Part shown: piece by piece, positions 6,233 to 12,098 of the stretch
Layout of the letters: every line of letters starts with the position of its first letter
Numbering within the stretch: position 1 is the first letter of the stretch
Source of the DNA: Candidatus Gastranaerophilales bacterium
GTDB lineage: Bacteria; Cyanobacteriota; Vampirovibrionia; Gastranaerophilales; Gastranaerophilaceae
Assembly (NCBI GenBank): GCA_947630355.1
Contig: CANRHJ010000048.1
Coordinates: 1 to 12,098, forward strand
Reading direction: 5' to 3'
Length of the DNA stretch: 12,098 nucleotides
Position numbers and translations under genes: made by a program
The notes under the pieces: model-generated
What the model was told of the DNA's origin: nothing
Seen by the model: the letters and a program-made list of their open reading frames with translations, nothing else
The model's database searches: none

Positions 6233-9022
6233 ATGAAGATGAAATCAGTAATGAAATTTTGTTTTAAGACCGTATTGGTCTTTTGTGCGGTGATTTTGAC
6301 TGTTCTATTGATGTATTTGAAATTGCTGCCGTATTGTGTCTCAAATGAAAAAGTCATATCTTATGTTGAAGATACTTTAAAAGAGCACTTAAACATTGAT
6401 GCCGATATAGATAAGCCGGTCTTAAAAACTTATTTGTCGCCTAAAATAGATTTTACGATTGAAAATATTCTTATTACAAATCCTCAAAAAGAGGATGGAA
6501 ACTCAGCAGAAATAAACGGAACGGAAAAAATACTTGAAATATCGAAACTAAATTTGGCTCTGTCTTTTAAAGACTTATTAAAAAAAACGATTAAAATAGA
6601 TAAGTTCGGAGCAGACGGGATTTATGCGGACGTGAATAAAATAATGAATTTATGTCCGAAAAACGAAGCTGAAAGCAGTAAGAAATCGGAATGGAATTTT
6701 GATTTTTTTGATTCCGTCTTATATTTGGGGAAAAGTTTTATAATATATTATCCTGTTGAAAATACGCGCATTGAATTGAGTGCGGACAATTTAAATGTTG
6801 ATAACAGAGAAAAAACGGAACGTTTCGTTCATTTTGATTTAAATGCAGACATAAAAAAGAACAATCAAAACGTTAATTTGGCGATAAAAGACGATAATAA
6901 AGTTGTTATTAAAAACAAGCATATATATGTGGATAATTGTCCGTTGATAATAAATAAATCAAAAATGTTTTTTGATGCTCAGGCCGATAAGAAAGATTTT
7001 GAAATAAATGTTTATGCCAAGAAATTTTTAATATCCGATGTAATAGAGCTTTTGGCAGCAAATGTTGTGGAAAATAACATACAAGAAGCATTGGCGCCTT
7101 TAGATAAGATAAGCGGTGATTTTGATTTAAATATAAAAATCGGGAGATTGGGAATTAACGGGGATATAAAAGTTAATAAAATATCGGCAAAATTAATTCC
7201 TTTGGGGAATATGCCCTTTGTTGTTACATCGGGAATGATTAAAATGCGCGGTAATGATATAGCATTGGAAAATTTCAACGGATATTACGACAATAAAAAG
7301 ATTAATACAATAAGTTTGGAAGGAAAGGTAAAAGACTACTTAAAAACAATGCAAACAAATATTGTATTAAGTGTGCTTTTAACCGATGATTTCTTTTCAA
7401 AATATTTATCAAAGGCAGCAGGCGTAAAGTTTAATTTAAAAGGGAAAAGCCGTTCAAAAGTTATAATAACAGCGATAAATAATGATATAGACATAACGGC
7501 TATGGGCAAAATAGCCAAAGGCGACGATATACTGGTGGAAGGTTCATCATTAAGTCCGGTTAATTATGACAGGGCTTTAAGCACCGTTATTCATTTAAAA
7601 GGTGATAATTTAAATATAGAAAAGGTTAATTATTATATAGCAAAAGAATTAAACAGGAATACAACCGATGTTAAACCGATAATAACTCTGGACGGTAATT
7701 TAAATATAAAGAGCGGGAAAATATCGGATTTAGGGTTTAAAATTCCCAATCCGCTGCCGAGTGAATTCTTAAATGTGTTAATAGGTCAAAAAATGTTCAG
7801 GCGTGGAAAATTTTGGGGTGATATGCGCTATATCAATACCGGTAAAGTTCCGATATTATCGGGTAAACTTGAGGCGGAAAAAGTATTGGTTCCCCCGCAG
7901 AGATTATTTTTAAAATCGGGGAAAATTACCGCAGCTGATAATATTATAAATATTGATGCTGAAGGTAAATACAGACGTTGTTCCTGGATTTTTAAAGGGA
8001 ATATTTTGAATGAAATAGTATTTCCGATTATTGTGAGGAATACTGATTTACACATTGATAATATAGATATAGCAAGGATAATGAAAGCGTTAAACAGTCC
8101 TGTTCAAACGGCTTCTTACAATACGGAAGATATCGAAGCGGATGAAGATGATACAATGAGTTTCAGCCCTGAAAATATTATTATAGAAAAGGCACAAGTA
8201 AAGATAGACAAAGGAAGTTACAATGAAATCAATTTCTCTGACGTACAGGCTGATATGACATTAGACAAAAACTCCGTTTTTAAACTGGGTTCAAATTTAT
8301 TTGAAATAGCCGGCGGATACACTAATGCAAAACTAAATTGCGATTTGAAAAATCATAAATATTATATGCGTTTGGGCATAAAAGATGTTGATGCGGATAT
8401 AATGTCTTCCGCCATTTTAAACTTAAAACGCGAAATTGCGGGTAAAGCATCAGGTTTAATTGAGTTAAATACCGATGAGTCTTTAAAATTAAACGGTCAA
8501 ATCCTTTTTGAAGTAAAAGACGGTACAATTCAAAAAATAGGTTTGGTTCAATACATTCTCAATTTTGCTTCGGTATTCAGAAATCCTTTAACCATGATTA
8601 GTCCTTCCATATTCTCAGATATGATAAATATTCCCGAAGGTAATTTTGACAAAATAAAAGGAGAATTAAAATTAAAGAGTAACATTATTGAATTATTGAA
8701 GATAAAATCATATTCACCATCTTTAAGTTCTTTTATAATAGGAAGATATAATCTTGAAAACAGTGATGCGATACTTCGAATATATACTAAATTCAGTAAT
8801 AAAAACAAAGGATTTGGCGGAATATTAAGACATATTTCATTAAACAGTCTGGCAAACAGAATTCCGTTAAATTCAAGAAACGATGCAAATTATTATGCTG
8901 CCGAATTGGAACAGCTTCCGCCTATTGATGCTGATGATATTGATTGTCAGGTTTTTGTTACGAAAGTTGACGGTGATGTTGAGCATAACAATTTCATTTC
9001 TTCTTTGAAGAAGATAAAATAA
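6233..9022 (+). CDS. AsmA/YhdP-like envelope protein (bridge-type lipid-transfer family)
   Basis: This 929-residue protein has an N-terminal transmembrane anchor (about 9-29) and a long beta-rich periplasmic part. The layout after the anchor is typical of AsmA-like proteins: YVEDTLKEHLNIDADIDKP leading into a strand-rich region. The C-terminal third resembles the YhdP/AsmA C-terminal region. 'SGLIELNTDESLKLNGQ' begins near 739, followed by DGTIQKIGLVQYILNFASVF and then a block with KIKGELKLKSNIIELLKIKS. Family knowledge: TamB, YhdP and AsmA relatives form long hydrophobic grooves carrying phospholipids from inner to outer membrane in diderms. The open frame extends upstream to 6095, but that part overlaps the WG gene and is not membrane-anchor-like. 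I place the start at 6233; 6239 and 6251 are possible. None has a good ribosome site. The SIMPL gene follows after 38 bp. Confidence 0.85.
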   Translation: MKMKSVMKFCFKTVLVFCAVILTVLLMYLKLLPYCVSNEKVISYVEDTLKEHLNIDADIDKPVLKTYLSPKIDFTIENILITNPQKEDGNSAEINGTEKILEISKLNLALSFKDLLKKTIKIDKFGADGIYADVNKIMNLCPKNEAESSKKSEWNFDFFDSVLYLGKSFIIYYPVENTRIELSADNLNVDNREKTERFVHFDLNADIKKNNQNVNLAIKDDNKVVIKNKHIYVDNCPLIINKSKMFFDAQADKKDFEINVYAKKFLISDVIELLAANVVENNIQEALAPLDKISGDFDLNIKIGRLGINGDIKVNKISAKLIPLGNMPFVVTSGMIKMRGNDIALENFNGYYDNKKINTISLEGKVKDYLKTMQTNIVLSVLLTDDFFSKYLSKAAGVKFNLKGKSRSKVIITAINNDIDITAMGKIAKGDDILVEGSSLSPVNYDRALSTVIHLKGDNLNIEKVNYYIAKELNRNTTDVKPIITLDGNLNIKSGKISDLGFKIPNPLPSEFLNVLIGQKMFRRGKFWGDMRYINTGKVPILSGKLEAEKVLVPPQRLFLKSGKITAADNIINIDAEGKYRRCSWIFKGNILNEIVFPIIVRNTDLHIDNIDIARIMKALNSPVQTASYNTEDIEADEDDTMSFSPENIIIEKAQVKIDKGSYNEINFSDVQADMTLDKNSVFKLGSNLFEIAGGYTNAKLNCDLKNHKYYMRLGIKDVDADIMSSAILNLKREIAGKASGLIELNTDESLKLNGQILFEVKDGTIQKIGLVQYILNFASVFRNPLTMISPSIFSDMINIPEGNFDKIKGELKLKSNIIELLKIKSYSPSLSSFIIGRYNLENSDAILRIYTKFSNKNKGFGGILRHISLNSLANRIPLNSRNDANYYAAELEQLPPIDADDIDCQVFVTKVDGDVEHNNFISSLKKIK

Positions 9023-9026
9023 CTGA

Positions 9027-9035
9027 TGATATAAT
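9027..9035 (+). promoter_or_regulatory. Predicted extended -10 promoter for the SIMPL gene
   Basis: TGATATAAT combines an extended TGn motif with a perfect TATAAT in the short gap after the YhdP-like gene. It would let the SIMPL gene be made without read-through. No -35 match is visible, which extended -10 promoters can tolerate. Confidence 0.4.
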
Positions 9036-9060
9036 TATTAACATGTAAAAGGAGTTATAT

Positions 9061-9801
9061 ATGCAGATAAAAGATTATCAAATAGTAATATTGGGACTTA
9101 TGATTGCACTAGGGAGCGTTATTTCGACATTTATATTATCAAATGCTGCGGTTAATTATCAAAAGTTGCAAAATCAGACAATCAAGGTAACGGGGAGTGC
9201 AAGCCAAAAGGTAATATCCGATAATGCCTCATGGACTATCAGATTTTCCGCAAAAAATTCTTCTTTAAAGGGAGCATATTCCCAATTGGAAGCCGATGCG
9301 CGTAAAATTACGGATTTCTTTACTTCTGAAGGAATAGACATAAATGATATTAAATTTTCCGTTATAGACAGCTATCCGCAGTATAAAAAATTTCCCGGAA
9401 CTTATAATAATACCAATGAAATTGAATATTACATCGCAAACCAATCGGTAAAAGTTCAATCTTCAGATATAACAAAATTAACGGATATTTCTAAGAAAGT
9501 TAATGTACTTGTCAATAAGGATATTGATTTGAACGCCGAACCGCTGCAGTATTATGTGTCAAATCTCGATGATATAAAAATCAAAGCTGCGGAGGATGCC
9601 GCTAAAAATGCGAAAGAAAGAGCTCAAAGCCTTGTTAAAGGTACAAACGGTAAAATAGGTGTTATGACAGGCGCTAAATTGGGTGTATTCCAAATTGTTC
9701 CCGTTGATTCCACCGAAGTTAACGATTACGGCATTAATGATACGTCCTGTGTTGAAAAGAAAGTCGTTTCTACCGTAAGCGCAACTTTTACGGTTAAATA
9801 A
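9061..9801 (+). CDS. SIMPL-domain (DUF541) membrane-anchored periplasmic protein
   Basis: This 246-residue protein has one N-terminal transmembrane segment (about 8-28) and a single SIMPL/DUF541 domain over the rest. The domain opens with IKVTGSASQKVISDNASWTI (41-60), matching the family's first strands. It closes with EKKVVSTVSATFTVK at the end of the protein. The overall form is close to the DUF541 group in which the helical anchor directly precedes the domain. Family members are exported proteins of poorly known role, some linked to oxidative-stress tolerance or envelope integrity. AAAAGGAG (9047-9054) lies 6 nt before the ATG, the best ribosome site in the window. The gene sits between the YhdP-like gene and lrgAB on the same strand, so it may share transcripts with either. 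The biochemical function is unknown. Confidence 0.88.
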   Translation: MQIKDYQIVILGLMIALGSVISTFILSNAAVNYQKLQNQTIKVTGSASQKVISDNASWTIRFSAKNSSLKGAYSQLEADARKITDFFTSEGIDINDIKFSVIDSYPQYKKFPGTYNNTNEIEYYIANQSVKVQSSDITKLTDISKKVNVLVNKDIDLNAEPLQYYVSNLDDIKIKAAEDAAKNAKERAQSLVKGTNGKIGVMTGAKLGVFQIVPVDSTEVNDYGINDTSCVEKKVVSTVSATFTVK

Positions 9802-9853
9802 ATACTTTTCAATTGATGTTGAAGTGTTAAACTTATAAAAAAGGTATTTACAC

Positions 9854-10243
9854 TTGAAACGTTTAATAAAACTCTTATCAGGCATGGGAATTCTGATATT
9901 AATACAGTATATTTGCAATATTACGGTAAAATTATTGCATATAGTTTTGCCTGCCCCAATATTGGGGATGATTATTTTAGCGTACCTGCTTCAAATGAAA
10001 ATAATAAAAAAAGAATGGGTAAAAGACATTTGCGAGATGCTGTTAGGATACATGCCTTTAATGTTTGTACCTTTATTGGTGGGAATTATTGTTTATTATC
10101 CGATTATAGAAAAAAACTTTATACCGATTATGGTTAATGTAATAGTAACGGCGACTTTGACGTTAATTCTTACGGGTATAATTGTGGATAATATTATAAA
10201 ATACATCAGATTACGCAAAATAAGGAAGTATCATAATGAATAA
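9854..10243 (+). CDS. lrgA: CidA/LrgA-family holin-like membrane protein (TTG start)
   Basis: This 129-residue inner-membrane protein has about four hydrophobic helices (7-27, 30-47, 65-83, 90-113) and a basic C-terminal end. LPAPILGMIIL (32-42) and MLLGYMPLMFVPLLVGII (62-79) match the CidA/LrgA signatures. Family knowledge: in Staphylococcus, Cid and Lrg modulate murein hydrolase activity and autolysis, and lrgAB-type proteins in other bacteria and plastids transport pyruvate or glycolate. I accept the TTG at 9854 because AAAGGT lies 8 nt upstream and the reading MKRLIKLLSG fits the family N-terminus. The next ATG (9884) would remove part of helix 1. lrgB follows with an 8-bp overlap. TTGATG (9813-9818), 16 nt, TATAAA (9835-9840) could be a promoter, but would leave almost no leader. 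I cannot tell an LrgA from a CidA role. Confidence 0.88.
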   Translation: MKRLIKLLSGMGILILIQYICNITVKLLHIVLPAPILGMIILAYLLQMKIIKKEWVKDICEMLLGYMPLMFVPLLVGIIVYYPIIEKNFIPIMVNVIVTATLTLILTGIIVDNIIKYIRLRKIRKYHNE

Positions 10244-10904
10244 TCTGTGGGGAATAATATTAACGGTTATACTATACGGGATAATCCAAAGATTAAAAAA
10301 AATACCTTGTTTTAAATTTATAAATTCCAATCTCACGACGGGGTTAATTATAATAATAATACTGATTATATCCAAAACGGATTATACAAAATATAATGAA
10401 ACGGCGTGTTATCTGACATTGTTACTTGGTCCTGCGACGATAGCATTGGCTTATCCGTTGAGTGAAAACATAGAACTGTTAACTAAAAATAAGCGTGCAA
10501 TATACAGCGGATTTATAATAGCGACATTAACCGCTTTGGTAACAAGTTTTATATTGGGAAAATTATTTCATTCCGATTGGCAGATAATTACATCACTTAT
10601 GCCCAAATCGGTAACTACACCAATAGCACTGGAAATATCAAAAGCAATAGGCGGAATACCGGAGCTTACAGCTTGTATTGTGGCTCTTACAGGGATATAT
10701 GGCGCAGTGTTCGGACATAAAATATTAAAATTAATGCATGTAAAAAGTGATACGGCTATAGGCTTGGCAATAGGCGCCGCAAGCCATGTATTGGGAACTT
10801 CCAGCTGCATAGAAAAGCATAGACCTGCTCAAATCGTAATGGCTACAATTTCTTTGATAATTGTAGGTATATTGACAACACTTATCTGTATATTCTTGTT
10901 TTAA
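10236..10904 (+). CDS. lrgB: LrgB/CidB-family membrane protein
   Basis: This 222-residue polytopic inner-membrane protein is the partner of LrgA. Signatures are LLGPATIALAYPL (63-75), SLMPKSVTTPIALEIS (120-135), the stretch around IGGIPELTA (138-146) and GAASHVLGTS (180-189). The last replaces the more common GTASHAIGT form but keeps the SH and GT. The length is normal (about 220-230). AAGGAAG (10222-10228) lies 7 nt before the ATG, inside lrgA, and the two genes overlap by 8 bp, so translation is probably coupled. Family members act with LrgA in controlled cell-wall lysis or in transport of small organic acids such as pyruvate or glycolate. No LytTR or LysR regulator, which often accompanies the pair, is in the window. 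The gene converges on the hypothetical protein to its right. Confidence 0.93.
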   Translation: MNNLWGIILTVILYGIIQRLKKIPCFKFINSNLTTGLIIIIILIISKTDYTKYNETACYLTLLLGPATIALAYPLSENIELLTKNKRAIYSGFIIATLTALVTSFILGKLFHSDWQIITSLMPKSVTTPIALEISKAIGGIPELTACIVALTGIYGAVFGHKILKLMHVKSDTAIGLAIGAASHVLGTSSCIEKHRPAQIVMATISLIIVGILTTLICIFLF

Positions 10905-10983
10905 TAACAGCTCTTTAAGTTCTTAAAAGCTAAAAAGCCAATTATCAAACAGATATACGAAAATTGTGCGGTTTTATATCAGA

Positions 10984-11706
10984 TTAGAAGAATATAGATC
11001 TTAATTTTTTACCGGCTTCGACAATTTTGTCGCCCATATTCTTTTTAACGGGGATTACATAATTTTGTTCAAATTCATCTTCAAATCTGATTTTTTCCAA
11101 AACACCTTTATTATATTCATATTTGAAATTTTTATATTGAGGAGTAAGGGTTTTAACGTCGGATAATCTCCCGCCTGCATTATAATCGTATGAATTCAAA
11201 ATGTTTTTGATTTCTTTTCCGTCTTTGTCATAAGCGGTTATCTGTGTTATTTTCCCTCTGACATTTTTCTTTGTTACAACTTTTGCAACATCGTTAACGG
11301 GGTTTATTATTTCGGTTACAACGGTTTCTCCGACTAACGGTTGGTTAGTGAAAGATTCTTTGATACGAATACCGTTTTTTAATGTTTTAGTAACTGATGA
11401 AGCATCATCGTTTAAAGAATACGATATGTCTTGTGCTTCTTTTTCTTCATCAATAGGTTTTTTAATATTAAGTGCTGCACCTGTAGCGAAAGCGCCTGCA
11501 GCGAATAATAATTTCGGTAATCTCTTATATGCGATGATACCGACTGCTGCGCCTGCAGCGAAAGCGCCTGCCGTTAATAATACTTTTGATGCAGTATTAT
11601 GTTTTTTATTCTTTATGGGTTGATTTTCATTATTTTCAGATTTAACTTTTTTTCTGCCAAACGATGAGTATTTAGTGTTGAATTGATTTACCGCATTAAT
11701 GTTCAT
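10984..11706 (-). CDS. Hypothetical protein with duplicated Gly/Ala hairpin segment and beta-rich tail
   Basis: I do not recognise a named family for this 240-residue protein. Residues 1-40 are polar, with an SSFGRKK tag at 14-20. Next come two tandem 24-residue units, 41-64 and 65-88. Each is a hydrophobic Gly/Ala segment (AGAFAAGAA at 46-54, AGAFATGAA at 70-78), with KRLPK (61-65) as a possible turn between the segments. The pattern looks like a glycine-zipper hairpin that could enter a membrane. The rest, about 100-225, is strand-rich with turns such as YDKDGKEI and YNAGGRL, resembling YD- or MORN-like beta-hairpin repeats. There is no signal peptide. AAAGGA lies 7 nt before the ATG. Similar N-terminal 'SFG/NFK' tags occur, as I recall, in many Gastranaerophilales hypotheticals. 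The gene lies 98 bp downstream of ftsY on the same strand. Cell location and function are unknown. Confidence 0.75.
   Translation of the reverse strand: MNINAVNQFNTKYSSFGRKKVKSENNENQPIKNKKHNTASKVLLTAGAFAAGAAVGIIAYKRLPKLLFAAGAFATGAALNIKKPIDEEKEAQDISYSLNDDASSVTKTLKNGIRIKESFTNQPLVGETVVTEIINPVNDVAKVVTKKNVRGKITQITAYDKDGKEIKNILNSYDYNAGGRLSDVKTLTPQYKNFKYEYNKGVLEKIRFEDEFEQNYVIPVKKNMGDKIVEAGKKLRSIFF
11443..11586 (-). repeat. Tandem duplication of a 72-bp unit inside the hypothetical gene
   Basis: Units 11515-11586 and 11443-11514 encode residues 41-64 and 65-88. The 27-nt cores (11545-11571 and 11473-11499) differ at only two positions. The flanks of each unit are more diverged, so the core is either under selection or kept alike by conversion. 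Confidence 0.75.
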
Positions 11707-11762
11707 GTTAAATTCCTTTCAAGAAACAAAGTCTATTTATTAAAGTCATATAAAAATTTAAT

Positions 11763-11791
11763 TTGACAAAATTACAATTAAAGTTTATAAA
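11763..11791 (+). promoter_or_regulatory. Near-consensus promoter reading antisense into ftsY
   Basis: Perfect TTGACA (11763-11768), a 17-nt spacer and TATAAA (11786-11791) make the best sigma-70-type match in the window. It points rightward from the gap between two minus-strand genes, so a transcript starting near 11798 would be antisense to the end of ftsY. No plus-strand gene follows. The region is AT-rich, so a chance match cannot be excluded. Confidence 0.45.
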
Positions 11792-11793
11792 AG

Positions 11794-11818
11794 TTAACAA
11801 AAAATTATTTTTTGTCAA
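11794..11818. repeat. Inverted repeat over the ftsY stop codon
   Basis: ACAAAAAAT (11797-11805) and ATTTTTTGT (11807-11815) are perfect inverted repeats around a single base; with flanks, 11 of 12 positions pair. As RNA the centre must open into a loop. It may stabilise or weakly terminate the ftsY message, but the GC content is too low for a confident terminator. It also falls at the start of the predicted antisense transcript. Confidence 0.45.
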
Positions 11819-12098
11819 ACAGAGCGTTAACAAAATCTAAAGAATTAAAAAGTTTTAAATCGTCGATTTTTTCGCCGGTTCCGACAAGTTTAACCGGAAG
11901 ATTAAATTCTTTTGCGATAGCAATAATAATTCCGCCCTTTGCGCTTCCGTCAAGTTTCGTGAGAGCTACAGAGGTTAAATCAACCGATTCTGAGAACAAT
12001 TTTGCTTGTGATAAGCCGTTTTGTCCCGTATTGGCATCTAAAACAAGAATACTTTCTTTGAGAGCTCCTTTAGCAAGTTTATCAATAACATTTTTTAT
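11805..12098 (-). CDS. ftsY: Signal recognition particle receptor FtsY, C-terminal end
   Basis: The frame enters from the right edge and ends at a TAA (11805-11807), giving the last 97 residues. FtsY is the membrane-associated GTPase that receives the SRP-ribosome complex and passes it to the Sec translocon. The visible part is the end of the NG domain. LDANTGQNGLSQAKLF matches the FtsY 'DATTGQNALNQAK' segment rather than the Ffh 'DAMTGQDAV' form. TKLDGSAKGG carries the G4 motif (TKLD). VGTGEKIDDLKLF and the end DFVNALF are the closing FtsY helices. The N-terminal part, with the G1-G3 motifs, is outside the window. A TTG inside the frame at 11999 is not a start. The hypothetical gene follows after 98 bp, with the inverted repeat and the antisense promoter between. 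Confidence 0.95.
   Translation of the reverse strand: MKNVIDKLAKGALKESILVLDANTGQNGLSQAKLFSESVDLTSVALTKLDGSAKGGIIIAIAKEFNLPVKLVGTGEKIDDLKLFNSLDFVNALFDKK

Noticed and set aside
9804..9827. Hairpin after the SIMPL gene (TTTCAA/TTGAA core)
   Set aside because: It has a mismatch, little GC and no T-tract on the plus strand; it overlaps a possible -35 for lrgA instead.
10909..10931. Hairpin after lrgB (AGCT-TTTAA paired with TTAAA-AGCT)
   Set aside because: A stem with one bulged C exists, but an A-run follows it on the plus strand and no T-run follows on the minus strand, so it is not a recognisable terminator.
11348..11623. Plus-strand Ala/Pro-rich frame within the hypothetical gene
   Set aside because: It is the mirror of the Gly/Ala repeat coding on the minus strand, which has a good ribosome site and a full reading frame.

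Overview
The window is a low-GC, gene-dense bacterial chromosome segment. It carries housekeeping genes, envelope genes and one lineage-type hypothetical protein. I see no insertion sequence, phage gene, CRISPR array, tRNA or rRNA. An envelope-spanning AsmA/YhdP-like protein points to a diderm. Mini-ribonuclease III (typical of Firmicutes and Cyanobacteria), a short NusA without C-terminal AR repeats, a secreted WG-repeat protein, and a hypothetical protein opening with an 'SSFG' tag followed by a basic stretch together suggest a non-photosynthetic cyanobacterial relative of the Gastranaerophilales/Vampirovibrionia (Melainabacteria) type. That placement is an inference from gene content and memory, not a search result.

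Layout, left to right. 1-1912 (minus): a GT4-type glycosyltransferase followed 28 bp later by an APC-family amino-acid permease that runs off the left edge. 2074-2445 (plus): mrnC, sharing a compact divergent promoter region with the glycosyltransferase. 2488-3294 (minus): an HD-domain phosphohydrolase convergent with mrnC. 3514-5276 (plus): rimP-nusA, preceded by a strong intrinsic-terminator hairpin in the leader and closed by a terminator that works on both strands. The ylxR-infB genes usually found next are absent. 5329-6210 (minus): a secreted WG-repeat protein. 6233-9022 (plus): a large AsmA/YhdP-like protein whose start lies 22 bp from the WG gene's start. 9061-10904 (plus): a SIMPL-domain protein and the lrgA-lrgB pair, the last two overlapping by 8 bp. 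10984-11706 (minus): a hypothetical protein with a duplicated 24-residue Gly/Ala hairpin. 11805-12098 (minus): the C-terminal end of FtsY.

The genes fall into three themes. RimP (30S maturation), NusA (elongation, pausing and termination) and Mini-III (23S rRNA end processing) serve transcription and ribosome production. FtsY is the receptor that delivers ribosomes to the membrane. The YhdP-like, WG-repeat, SIMPL, LrgAB, permease and glycosyltransferase genes concern the envelope.

I did not find an evidently new multi-gene system. The observations most worth a second look are: the terminator hairpin in the rimP-nusA leader (probable NusA feedback attenuation); two SD-less genes with -10 boxes placed as in leaderless transcripts; a near-consensus promoter pointing antisense into ftsY; alternative hairpins and a stop-start-coupled micro-ORF ahead of mrnC; and the tandem glycine-zipper hypothetical protein.
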